Shown in pieces: positions 55,542 to 64,000 of a stretch of DNA of 64,000 nt (position 1 is its first letter; every line of letters starts with the position of its first letter). Source of the stretch: Scytalidium lignicola (taxonomy: Eukaryota; Ascomycota; Leotiomycetes); NCBI GenBank assembly GCA_002812745.2, contig NCSJ02000052.1, positions 62,001 to 126,000 on the forward strand, in the 5' to 3' direction. A program made the position numbers and the translations under genes. The notes beneath the pieces were generated by a model that was not told where the DNA came from, made no database searches, and worked only from the letters and a program-made list of their open reading frames with translations.

Positions 55542-55909
55542 ACTGTATATATTATCCAAGAAGTTGAAAATAAAAAAGCATTTAACATTTAGAGATATCT
55601 ACATAGAATGCTCTTGTGCTATTTTTCTGCTGTCATGGCAAACTAATAAGCTATAGAACTCCTGTTGAATGTGACTTACCTAAGTGTTTTACACCTAGAA
55701 TATTAGGCATCAAAAACAACTCCACACCATTCATAGCAGTCGCGTCCACCCAAATACATCATGCCTTGTTGCGCAACAAGTTTAAAGTTGTTTAACAGCA
55801 TCAATCATTCTGCAAATTTCCACACTTCAACGATGTACCGAAGTGCTAGGATGATACCAAATTCCAGCACATAGTATTGTTCGGCGGACCCTTGATAAGG
55901 GCGAGAGCC
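55542..55909. other. Spacer between NOP7 and the tail-anchored protein gene
   Basis: The downstream frame stays open to 55844 upstream without an ATG, so an extra 5' exon cannot be excluded. No other gene seen. Confidence 0.45.
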
Positions 55910-58900
55910 ATGACATCGATTCCAAATACCACCCATGATGCAAGCATACCAAGGGATGCTTTGAGCAAATCACACGTAGAGCGGCGGCCAGCTTCAAGCA
56001 CATTCTCGAATTCTGGAAATAGGTTTAGTATCGGGAGTAGTGAAACCGGTGAATCGAGCACAGCCGCGAGCAATCTTAGCAAGAGTCCTCTAGATGATGA
56101 AGACAAGCAGGAGGAGGAGGATGCGCTTCTCGACTATGATACCAAACTAGGTGATAAAGATGGGAGGCATAGTCACAGAAGTCATAAGAGCAAAAGCAAT
56201 GGGGGGTTCCTACTGTCACACACTTTATTCGATACACCGCCAGGTAAACCAGAGCGCACAGTTTCTGGATCAGAGAAACCTCCACGAGATCATACCTCGA
56301 TGCATGATGCTAAGGGTAAATGGGCTGTTCGAAGTATGGAGAAAAGACACAGTAAAAGGATATCGAGCGATCCCACCAGATCTGGTGGAAGTCCGTTGGC
56401 AGTCCATGTAGCCAGTCTCTCGCCTGGACTTCAAAAGGACATCAGGAGGGAAGAAACAGAGAAAACGACAACAGATCATCAAAATAGCATAAATGGTAGC
56501 AAGCCGTCTGCTACTGCGTTAGATGTCGATTCGGCACAGATTGTCAATGTTGCATTGAAGCTGAGTGAAAGCAGACGGAATGCTTCAAGGAGAAATATAT
56601 CCACCCCTCTTCCACCTCCAGGACCATTTGTTGAAGGCTTTGCTGGTCGTAGCCTCCGACAGACTCTACAACAACAGAGAAGGTCTTCAAGAACGGTTTC
56701 GCCAAAGCCAGATCATGGCGATCGAGCTCTAACCGCATCACCAAGACTTCCATCTGCTCAAAAAGCTCCTGGCTCTCTACAGTCAACGTTTGATTCGAGC
56801 CACACCCCTAGTTACGAATATCATTTCTCGGCATCTACTCTAGCTCGAGCAGAAAGGGCTAAAAATGAGTTTGAGCTTATGGCTCAATACCGTCGGCTGT
56901 TGCAATATCTACCCCCGCTTACTTCAAATGCCAGTCAGTCTGTTGGTCATTCTGGGATCTCCTCGGAACCCCTTACATCTCCGACATATCCTGCAAACCG
57001 AACACTGGAGGGAATCACACATCCCCAAATCCGGCTCGGCAGACTATACAATCCTTTACAGTATATACGAAACAGAAAAGTGAGGGCACGTGAACGGAGA
57101 AGTATTGATGGGGAGGCTCAAGGGTTTGGTGATGTCGAGAAAGTCACAGCATGGGTGGATGAAGTGGCGAACTTAGTCTCATCTCACGATCCGAAAGTTG
57201 AGAGTAACGTTACTGGCATCCCAGCCCTTCCTTTGCCCTCATTCTTAACTACAGAAACCGTAGGAGCTTCACATTCGTCCCCACAGTCCGCCATTAGCAA
57301 AACTCAGGTGCAAGGATCTAAATTTAAACGGCCAAGGTTCGACTGGATAATCCATGCTCCTGATCTGCTAGCAGATTTAGTTTGGCTTGAACAAGATGAT
57401 AACAAGAGAGCAATTGAAGATAGCCACGGAGGCAAGATCTTCCCCCAGTTGAACGAACCCCGACGACCAGTCTCTCGCAGAACGGATGAGCCAGAGCGGC
57501 TGGCTCCTATTATTTCTATTCCAGTGCAGAAGGATGAACCTCCTATCGAATTACGCTTAGATACCAAATTACCAGAATTTAAATCTATCAAAGTTGAGTC
57601 CGACAATTTAGCATCTCGGGCACGGCATGCGTTGCATGATGCAGCTCATCTGCATCATAGCCGTAGCAGAAGTCACAACCGCAACAGATCAGCCAACAAT
57701 CCTATCTTATTCTTGTCACCATCGAGGTCCGATTCGGATGAATCAGATAGTGACAATGTGAGTCGGCGGAGACGACGTAGTGGTACCGTGGAAAGTCAAG
57801 ATATGAGTAAGAATCTCCTTGAGAAACAAATGATGGATATACTGGCGAATCAGATTGGAGAATCCGGATGGAGCACCTCCCATGATCTTGAGGTTCAGGC
57901 AGCACATAATCGCAAATCTAAAGTTACAGGCAATGATCAATCTGGTTCCGAGGTCATTGAGAAGCATGAACTCTCAAAGAACAATTCGCCTAAAAATGGG
58001 TCAGCCACCCGCGCAAGCTTGGAAGTTCCAGTGGTAAATCCACGGACATCGTTAGAAGGTTTTGATAGTACAGCTCCGAACTCCCCTCAAGCAAGGCCTT
58101 CCAGAATGTCCCGTGGGTTCATTCCAAGTATAGCTATAGATTTATCACCACCAACTAGTAGAGATGCTTCCCCAACACGCACTCCACTATCGAAGGTAAG
58201 GTCTAAGATAAGTAAGTTCCGGGAGCATAGCCGTGAGCGGAGTCGTGTACGCGGCTCTAGGGATGAAGGAAATGCACCTGAACACTATGTAGCTATTGAA
58301 AGTGAGCGTGCTCTAGAGCGACCAGCAATGCTTGATACTAGAGGACGGTCACCTAGTCCAGTAAAACAATCAGGATCTCGAAAAACGGAAGAAAGCCTGA
58401 GACTATCTAAAACAGGCAGCTTAAAGCGCGGCAAACTAGGAGAAGAGACTTCTGGTATAAAAGCACTTTTCAAAGGCAGCCGTGGGCCGGTTAACCGTGT
58501 TACTGATTTAATCCGGAAAAAGGATGCTCCTCCGAGACAAGGAAACGTCTCAGGATTCTCCACTGACGATTCTGACTTTGAGGATGCTCGTGAGGCGCAG
58601 CCTTATACAGAGTCAAGGAGACCCTCATTCGAAAGATCTAACTCGACGTCTCAGGAACTAGAAAAGATGCAAAGTCCAAGAGAATTACCATCCTATCTAA
58701 AGGAGATGCCAACCTTCAAATCACCGTTTGACCATCGAAGACCAGCGGTTCAGTCTCAGGTAGACGAATCAGAGAATCCTGAGGTAGCTTATGTGTCTAG
58801 ACAGCAGCCCAGCAGGAATGAGCGACAGGAATCTACCACCAGCAATCTACTGGAACTCCCATCATCAGACACAAACGAGTTATTGCGTCAAGGGTCTCGA

Positions 58901-59722
58901 CCTGATTCTGACATATCAGAGCTCGAGTCTCGGAGAGGAAGTTCTGTGAATGGAGCTCGTCTAAATGCAATTCTTGGAATTCCAGGACGAGGAAGAGGTA
59001 TATTGCCTGTTACTGGTCTCGCGAAACTGGATATGAGCAGTGATCGGCCGTCGCTGAGAGATAAACGGCAATGGAGTATTTCTGACCGAGCTGTGTCTGT
59101 TCACCGTGGGCCTATGACGAAACGAGAAATTGCCCGTGTCCGTACCTTACTTCTAAGCTCTGGGATCAAAGCTAAAGAAATAACCCGAAGAGCTGCAGAA
59201 GCTCAAGATCTGCGAACAGCTCAGGAGAAGATCTACGTAGATATCGCGAATTTGGCCCAGAAGCCAATTCCTCCAGTATCCAAATCATCAGAGCACGTCC
59301 TTGCCGTAGGTATCTTGCAGGAGGACATTCAAATCTCCGTTCAAGCGTGGGAGGCTGCCACGAATATGTTCTGCGGTACAACTATGAATGAACTCATCCA
59401 CAGGCTTGACAACCTTCAAATCCGGGTGGGTGAAGAGCTCATACCTATGGCTAGAAAAGCTGGGGACGATGCAGACGAGGTTAGTAGGGACCTGGTAATG
59501 AATCAGACACTAGCAGTCAAGAGATTGGAAGACGCGATGAACAAGATGATTAGACGACGACGGAGGAAATTCCGATGGCTACGAAGGGGAGGATGGGTCT
59601 TCCTTGAATGGGCTCTTGTGGGTGTTATGTGGTCAGTGTGGTTAATAGTGATGTTGGCTAGGATGGTCCTGGGTTTTGGAAGGGTAACGGTGGGTGCTGT
59701 AAAGTGGTTGTTCTGGCTTTGA
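55910..59722 (+). CDS. Large Ser-rich C-terminally membrane-anchored protein, function unknown
   Basis: Not recognised. Intronless, 1,270 residues from the first ATG (MTSIPNTTHDASIPRDALSK). The first 1,050 residues are mostly disordered, Ser/Arg-rich, with many SRSR, RSPSP and proline-directed phosphosite-like stretches. Short ordered-looking islands include HPQIRLGRLYNPLQYIRNRK and RFDWIIHAPDLLADLVWLE. A helical segment from about 1,060 (MTKREIARVRTLLLSSGIKA, TNMFCGTTMNELIHRLDNLQ) looks conserved. The protein ends with an arginine cluster MIRRRRRKFRWLRRG and two close hydrophobic stretches (FLEWALVGVMWSVWLIVMLA; LGFGRVTVGAVKWLFWL). This architecture fits a tail-anchored ER or nuclear-envelope protein. 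The membrane reading is firm and the location is inference. Confidence 0.8.
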   Translation: MTSIPNTTHDASIPRDALSKSHVERRPASSTFSNSGNRFSIGSSETGESSTAASNLSKSPLDDEDKQEEEDALLDYDTKLGDKDGRHSHRSHKSKSNGGFLLSHTLFDTPPGKPERTVSGSEKPPRDHTSMHDAKGKWAVRSMEKRHSKRISSDPTRSGGSPLAVHVASLSPGLQKDIRREETEKTTTDHQNSINGSKPSATALDVDSAQIVNVALKLSESRRNASRRNISTPLPPPGPFVEGFAGRSLRQTLQQQRRSSRTVSPKPDHGDRALTASPRLPSAQKAPGSLQSTFDSSHTPSYEYHFSASTLARAERAKNEFELMAQYRRLLQYLPPLTSNASQSVGHSGISSEPLTSPTYPANRTLEGITHPQIRLGRLYNPLQYIRNRKVRARERRSIDGEAQGFGDVEKVTAWVDEVANLVSSHDPKVESNVTGIPALPLPSFLTTETVGASHSSPQSAISKTQVQGSKFKRPRFDWIIHAPDLLADLVWLEQDDNKRAIEDSHGGKIFPQLNEPRRPVSRRTDEPERLAPIISIPVQKDEPPIELRLDTKLPEFKSIKVESDNLASRARHALHDAAHLHHSRSRSHNRNRSANNPILFLSPSRSDSDESDSDNVSRRRRRSGTVESQDMSKNLLEKQMMDILANQIGESGWSTSHDLEVQAAHNRKSKVTGNDQSGSEVIEKHELSKNNSPKNGSATRASLEVPVVNPRTSLEGFDSTAPNSPQARPSRMSRGFIPSIAIDLSPPTSRDASPTRTPLSKVRSKISKFREHSRERSRVRGSRDEGNAPEHYVAIESERALERPAMLDTRGRSPSPVKQSGSRKTEESLRLSKTGSLKRGKLGEETSGIKALFKGSRGPVNRVTDLIRKKDAPPRQGNVSGFSTDDSDFEDAREAQPYTESRRPSFERSNSTSQELEKMQSPRELPSYLKEMPTFKSPFDHRRPAVQSQVDESENPEVAYVSRQQPSRNERQESTTSNLLELPSSDTNELLRQGSRPDSDISELESRRGSSVNGARLNAILGIPGRGRGILPVTGLAKLDMSSDRPSLRDKRQWSISDRAVSVHRGPMTKREIARVRTLLLSSGIKAKEITRRAAEAQDLRTAQEKIYVDIANLAQKPIPPVSKSSEHVLAVGILQEDIQISVQAWEAATNMFCGTTMNELIHRLDNLQIRVGEELIPMARKAGDDADEVSRDLVMNQTLAVKRLEDAMNKMIRRRRRKFRWLRRGGWVFLEWALVGVMWSVWLIVMLARMVLGFGRVTVGAVKWLFWL

Positions 59723-60140
59723 TTCTAGCTTGTTTTATCTTAGATCCCGAGTTGGTCGGGGTTTTTTATGTTCTCTAGACACCTTTTGATACCCATTACA
59801 AGAATAATAATAGTAATACTTCATAAATTGTTGCTATATCAACCTTGTTCTACTATGATAGCTCCTCAGAATTAGGGGATGTTATGCATGCAACCAATGA
59901 TCAGGGGCTCATTACGTCCGTACAGTATCTTGATTAGGAATAGGTGCCGAATTTCGCGTGTCGCGCAGCTAAAGTGGTTCGCGACTCCCCGCGGACCGCG
60001 TCGGCTCCAGCCTCTTCAATACCACCATCCCAATATCAAATAGCAGCACAACTCCGAATTGAATCCCCAAAATTCCTTGTCACCGTAACAATCCTTTTTT
60101 TCAGTCCGATCTATCAATTCACTATTATCATCATCTAGCC
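59723..60140. other. Spacer upstream of the cross-brace cysteine protein
   Basis: 3' flank of the large protein and promoter of the next gene. The 200 bases before the start are CA/CT-rich. No gene seen. Confidence 0.5.
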
Positions 60141-60888
60141 ATGCTTCTCAAACGCAAGCGGTCCGATTCCGAAATCTCCACCGGCAGTTCGCTGTTGTCG
60201 AGCCCCGTCTACTCCTCTCATATGAACATGGATATCCAGTCACTACAAATTCCAACGCCTTCATTGTTCGCAAGCCGGACGAGGAAACGGTATCGCGATA
60301 ACCGTCCATCAGAATCAGAAGTTCACCGTATGTAAAATCCCCTTCGAATTTCGAATCCAGGCATGATCAAAAGAGATCCGTTTTCCTAACCGTCTGACAT
60401 CAGAACACACCCTCTCAATGCTCTATTCCGCACAACAACATCAGAATAATCAAGCACCATCTCCAATGACCCAAGGATCCGAAATCACAGATCCAATCCC
60501 ACCGATACCAACCAATCACGCCCAACGCCAATCTTCTCTCCACGCTTTCTGGAACATGTCAGGATCACGACATTCAAGCATTGAACCCTCCAGCGCCGCC
60601 GCCGCACCCTCAATCTCCTCCTCCCCGACTCCAATGTCTCATTTCTCGCAAGTGAACTGCGAAGACTGCAATGCCTGCCTCGCAGCCTCCTCCGCTGGTG
60701 ATGATTCGATGGATGTGGATATGGATGTTGATGTCTACGGGATGGGAGCCGATTTCGGGTGCTCGGCATGCGGGAAGCAGGTCTGTCATCAGTGTGCGGT
60801 GTCGAATTTAGGTGCGGAGAGGATGTGTCTTGTGTGTGCGGGGAGAAAGAAGTGGGTTGGTGGACTCGGATGGGTTCCTGTGAATTAG
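60141..60888 (+). CDS. Small protein with eight-Cys cross-brace zinc motif
   Basis: Function not recognised. Exons 60141-60327 and 60404-60888 give 223 residues. The N-terminal half is Ser/Gln-rich and basic (MLLKRKRSDSEISTGSSLLSS). The C-terminal 70 residues hold four CxxC pairs, CEDC, CSAC, CHQC and CLVC, spaced C-x2-C-x30-C-x2-C-x4-C-x2-C-x10-C-x2-C. This matches a cross-brace treble-clef (RING/FYVE-like) layout but lacks the RING His and the FYVE RHHCR core. An Asp-Val repeat (DSMDVDMDVDVYG) sits inside the long loop. It ends KKWVGGLGWVPVN. A DNA- or protein-binding role is possible but unproven. The intron has GTATGT/CAG signals and keeps phase. Confidence 0.8.
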
Positions 60889-63800
60889 TTTTATTTTGGG
60901 AGTTCTTTTTGGCCCCATGGAGGGCTCCGCTGTATTGTGTCCTTTTTTGGGAAGGGGGGGTTTATTATGGAATTGCTAGAAGGGTGTTGTGTATTATACA
61001 AGTTTTGGAGTTTTGGGTTAAGGGTTAGGGACTTGGTTTTTATAGGATTCGGCATTGGATGCCTATATATTGCATAGTTAATTTGACTTCACATGAAAAC
61101 GCAGATGATTTAATATTACTAAGAAATCCCATCCTCTCGAACAACTAGACTTTTGATATCTTACTTATGTATAACTGTGAGCTAGCAACAAACTATTGTG
61201 CTCTCGCGAAACTTCTCTCGCAAATCACTATACTAATGACAGTAATGCATTATCACTTAAAGATAAATAGAGGCAAGCGAGATAATGTCAGGCTGTGAAT
61301 CATATCTTCATAGATTTCTAGCTGCGTGCCATATATCTTCTGGCTCAGGGGTAATTAAAGCAGTGTAGAACGAAGAAGGCATCAGCAGTAGCATTTGAGC
61401 CTTCTAATCAAGGCAATCAATAACTATAACACCTCGACGTTATAACTTCAATATGCAAGGTGCTAAGCAATAATAGCCCAGGGTAGTTAATTAAGGAGAA
61501 GCGAGATAAGTCGGAAATTGAGGAGGGAATAAAACCATAAGACAAACATATCCAAATTGAGACGAGGGACAAAATTATCTCCAAATCTGGATCGTGAAAG
61601 TGGATAATGGAAATGAATTTTAAAAAAACTCTTAATCTCCAAGTTAACCTTCTTCTCAGCTGCTACTCGTATTGTGCGTATAATTTAACCCGTGCCATGT
61701 AGATCTTTTTCAAGGAAGGAAAATGGGAATATGCACGTTGGACATGCATGTGCAAGCAAACAAAAAAAACAGATAAAAACCATTCATTCATCCATCGATA
61801 CGAAGCGCGTGTGTGTTGTGGAAATTGAGGCAGAATGCATGCCTCCCCTCGTTGAGCCCCTTCTTTGGAAAAAGGGAAAAAAGGGCAGAAGATTGGTCCG
61901 ATTTTTAAATAGATGGGCATTTTTGCCAACAAACTACTTGTACGACGCCATCTCGGGCGGATTTCGTTCGTTATCTTTTTTGCAAACCCCCTCCTCACTC
62001 TCCCTCGTCAGGAGAAGAGCGCGGGACGGCCGTGTTGTGGCTGGCGTTGTTGGCTTGAGGGGGTGTTTTTCAGCCGTACAGGTACAAAGTGATCCCTTGT
62101 TTTGGGGAAGGTAGTTAACTGTTGGGTCTTAGATCTGAGTTATCTCATTTGACGGTTTTGATTAGGAATGAATGAATGATGCAAGCGCCAACGATGAACT
62201 ATTGACGGGATAGATAAGTCGTGATGATAACTGATGTGTTGCGCAATCATACTCAGGTGTCTTCTGGGCACGGGTTGGAGAAATCAATTCAACCTCGGGA
62301 CGCATTCCTTTACCGCTCATGGAATACCGGCATCCTCCTGCTTCTCCTCCTCTCTTGCATTATTAGCAGCTTCAAAATCAAGATTTATTATATAGATCTT
62401 CGTCAAACCAAGTATATCGATCGTATTTCGGCGGAATAGTTTATTCTCCAGATTTACATAATCCCACGTGCTATCAGTTGTAGTAATTATCGTGCCTTGT
62501 ACGTCTGTACTGTATTTGTTCACCGTCCTCCAGTTTATCACACATGAGCATGTATGATGATGATGCCGCCGCATAATCAAATTCACCAATTAAACATCCA
62601 GTTCGGACGGCACACACGGGATAACATGGGCTTTTGGAAGGATTTGTCATGGGAGAGCGGATTTATCTCCGGTCGAGGAGGTTGGGGAATCAGAATTGCG
62701 ATCATCAAACAAAAACGCAACTTGTGTACCACCGCGCGACCGTCCCCTTGCTGACTATTCCGATCGGGTGAGATTCCCCCTTCCCCTAGCCATAATAAAT
62801 TATATAATTACCGGCTCGTTCTTTTCCTTGATAACGGAATCATGATCCTGCTCACAGCCTGCTTTGGGATGCAATAGGTACTGTACAGTGCAATATATAT
62901 AGCTATGGAGATATCGTACAGGATGACTGTATCGGGCAATGCCGCCAAAGGAGAAGGTGTACGTACTGTGGTTGGTGTCTGATCTCATCCTCGAGTGTCA
63001 CTATTTTCAGCCTTGTTTGATGCAACCCGCGTCTATCTCCCCGGGCTTACTTTACTCCTTAATTGGTCAATTGGATGTAGGCATCCCGGGTCCCTACGGC
63101 CTTAGACAGCAACCAAGTATCCATGTGCTGTGTGCATGCTCTTGAATNAAAAAGGTTTGTAATTATTCCCAATACAAACAACACTTCCATAGAAAGTTCC
63201 AAGAATATCAAAAGCAGAACAGAAGAGAGAATATATCATCACATCATTGTAGCAGTTACAAAACAGCTTCAACTCGAGCCTCTCTTCTACACAAGTGCAG
63301 GGGGTCAAGCTCCTCTAACACGCGGGAACGAATGATCCAAGCCCTGATATCAGCAACTACACATCCATCTCACCATTGTTTTGAAAGGAAGGACACATTT
63401 CCAGGGGCGAGGGTTGCGGAAAAGCTGCCGGTAATCCCACGACACGACCGTAGACACCCGCCAGGACTCTCCTGTGCCAACAGATCCAAGTACTCGGGTT
63501 ACACGTGCTCACAGACAGTTGTAGTCAAATCACAACAGTCAGAGTCAGAGTCAGTACGAAGCATTACATGTAAGTTACACCATGTATACTAATCGGCTTC
63601 AAGTCGGTGGAATATGGTAAGTCTTTCGCCGTGTACTGCACTACGCTGTTCTGCGCCAAAAAAAAAAAAAATATAGCTGCTGCAGTTTCGTGGGGAAGGG
63701 GGCTAGGAAGTTGATTGGCCAAGAAGCAAACGTGTATTTTCGCGTCTTCTCGCGTTCTGTTTGGAGGGAAAAGAAGAAACGAAAAAAACCACTTTAAAAT

Positions 63801-64000
63801 CCGTGTTTGTGTTTAATTACCAACACGGATTGACGCGTCTTCTTTTTGTGCCTAGGACGGACACGCGCAAAAACAGCTTTTCCACACAAAGTACAGTGCA
63901 TGCATGCATATGCAGTCTGTTTTTTCTTGCTGTTTGAAAATCCAATCCAGTCTAATTAGTGGATCTCCAAATACAGTACCACTTTGCAGATACGCATAAC
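60889..64000. other. 3.1-kb region without recognisable gene
   Basis: Both strands carry only short frames without domains. Features seen: GTACTG/CAGTAC words (62511, 62879, 63891, 63971), CACGTG at 62465-62470, a CATGCATGCATATGCA purine-pyrimidine alternation at about 63898-63913, a 15-base A-run near 63659, and an N at 63148. It may be the long upstream region of a gene beyond the window, or hold a non-coding transcript. Confidence 0.45.

Noticed and set aside
61663..62114. 140- and 111-codon frames on opposite strands in the right-hand spacer
   Set aside because: Low-complexity, no domain, no supporting splice pattern.
1..64000. Scan for CRISPR arrays, rRNA, tRNA and transposon ends
   Set aside because: No spaced direct repeats, no convincing tRNA A/B boxes with cloverleaf, no rRNA sequence, and no reverse transcriptase, transposase or long terminal repeats were seen by eye. 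A tRNA search program was not available.

Overview
The window is nuclear DNA from a filamentous ascomycete (Pezizomycotina). Nearly every gene is interrupted by short GT-AG introns, mostly 47-70 nt, often with a CTAAC- or CTGAC-like branch site near the 3' end. The proteins are typical of fungi: Rtc5, Swc3, an Rrn9-domain protein, a yapsin and a MIC60 of fungal type. The AT-rich spacers and the style of the proteins suggest Leotiomycetes (Sclerotiniaceae-like), but this is an impression and no species is claimed. All exon-intron models here were built by eye from splice signals, reading phase and family conservation. For every multi-exon model the phase was checked arithmetically.

Layout from left to right. 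1-858 is the 3' part of a DHA2-type MFS transporter. 1422-5044 holds a divergent membrane-traffic pair, SAC1 phosphoinositide phosphatase and a Rab5 GTPase. 5657-7748 is the MICOS subunit MIC60. 8219-10176 is a second MFS transporter. 10912-15957 holds a MEMO-family protein, kynurenine 3-monooxygenase and methionine aminopeptidase 1. 16537-19375 holds the ER cargo receptor ERV14 (cornichon) and the splicing factor PRP17/CDC40. 19831-28148 is more accessory in nature: a secreted six-cysteine Ser/Ala-rich protein, a cytochrome P450, and a membrane-anchored ZZ-finger/EF-hand protein.

A 2.5-kb gene-poor stretch rich in GTACTG words then leads to a GPI-type aspartic protease (30713-32528). After it come SWC3 (chromatin), an ABHD12-like hydrolase with an 8-nt microexon, N-myristoyltransferase and another alpha/beta hydrolase. 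41395-46516 holds NAT4 (histone N-terminal acetyltransferase, with a GC-AG intron) followed by four genes linked to mitochondria: a LYR protein, ribosomal protein bL36m, threonine deaminase and RCF1. 46998-55541 holds RTC5, an Rrn9-domain protein, GAB1 (GPI transamidase) and NOP7 (ribosome biogenesis). Last come a 1,270-residue tail-anchored protein of unknown function, a 223-residue cross-brace cysteine protein, and 3.1 kb with no recognisable gene.

Most of this is housekeeping sequence with no operon logic. No CRISPR array, rRNA, convincing tRNA or intact transposon was seen. The most interesting signals are gene-structural or regulatory: the GC-AG intron inside the NAT4 acetyl-CoA loop, the microexon coding the oxyanion HG motif, a strong hairpin just before the threonine deaminase start, palindromes in promoters, and the two uncharacterised proteins near the right end. 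Six isolated N bases all sit beside A/T homopolymers and look like assembly artefacts.
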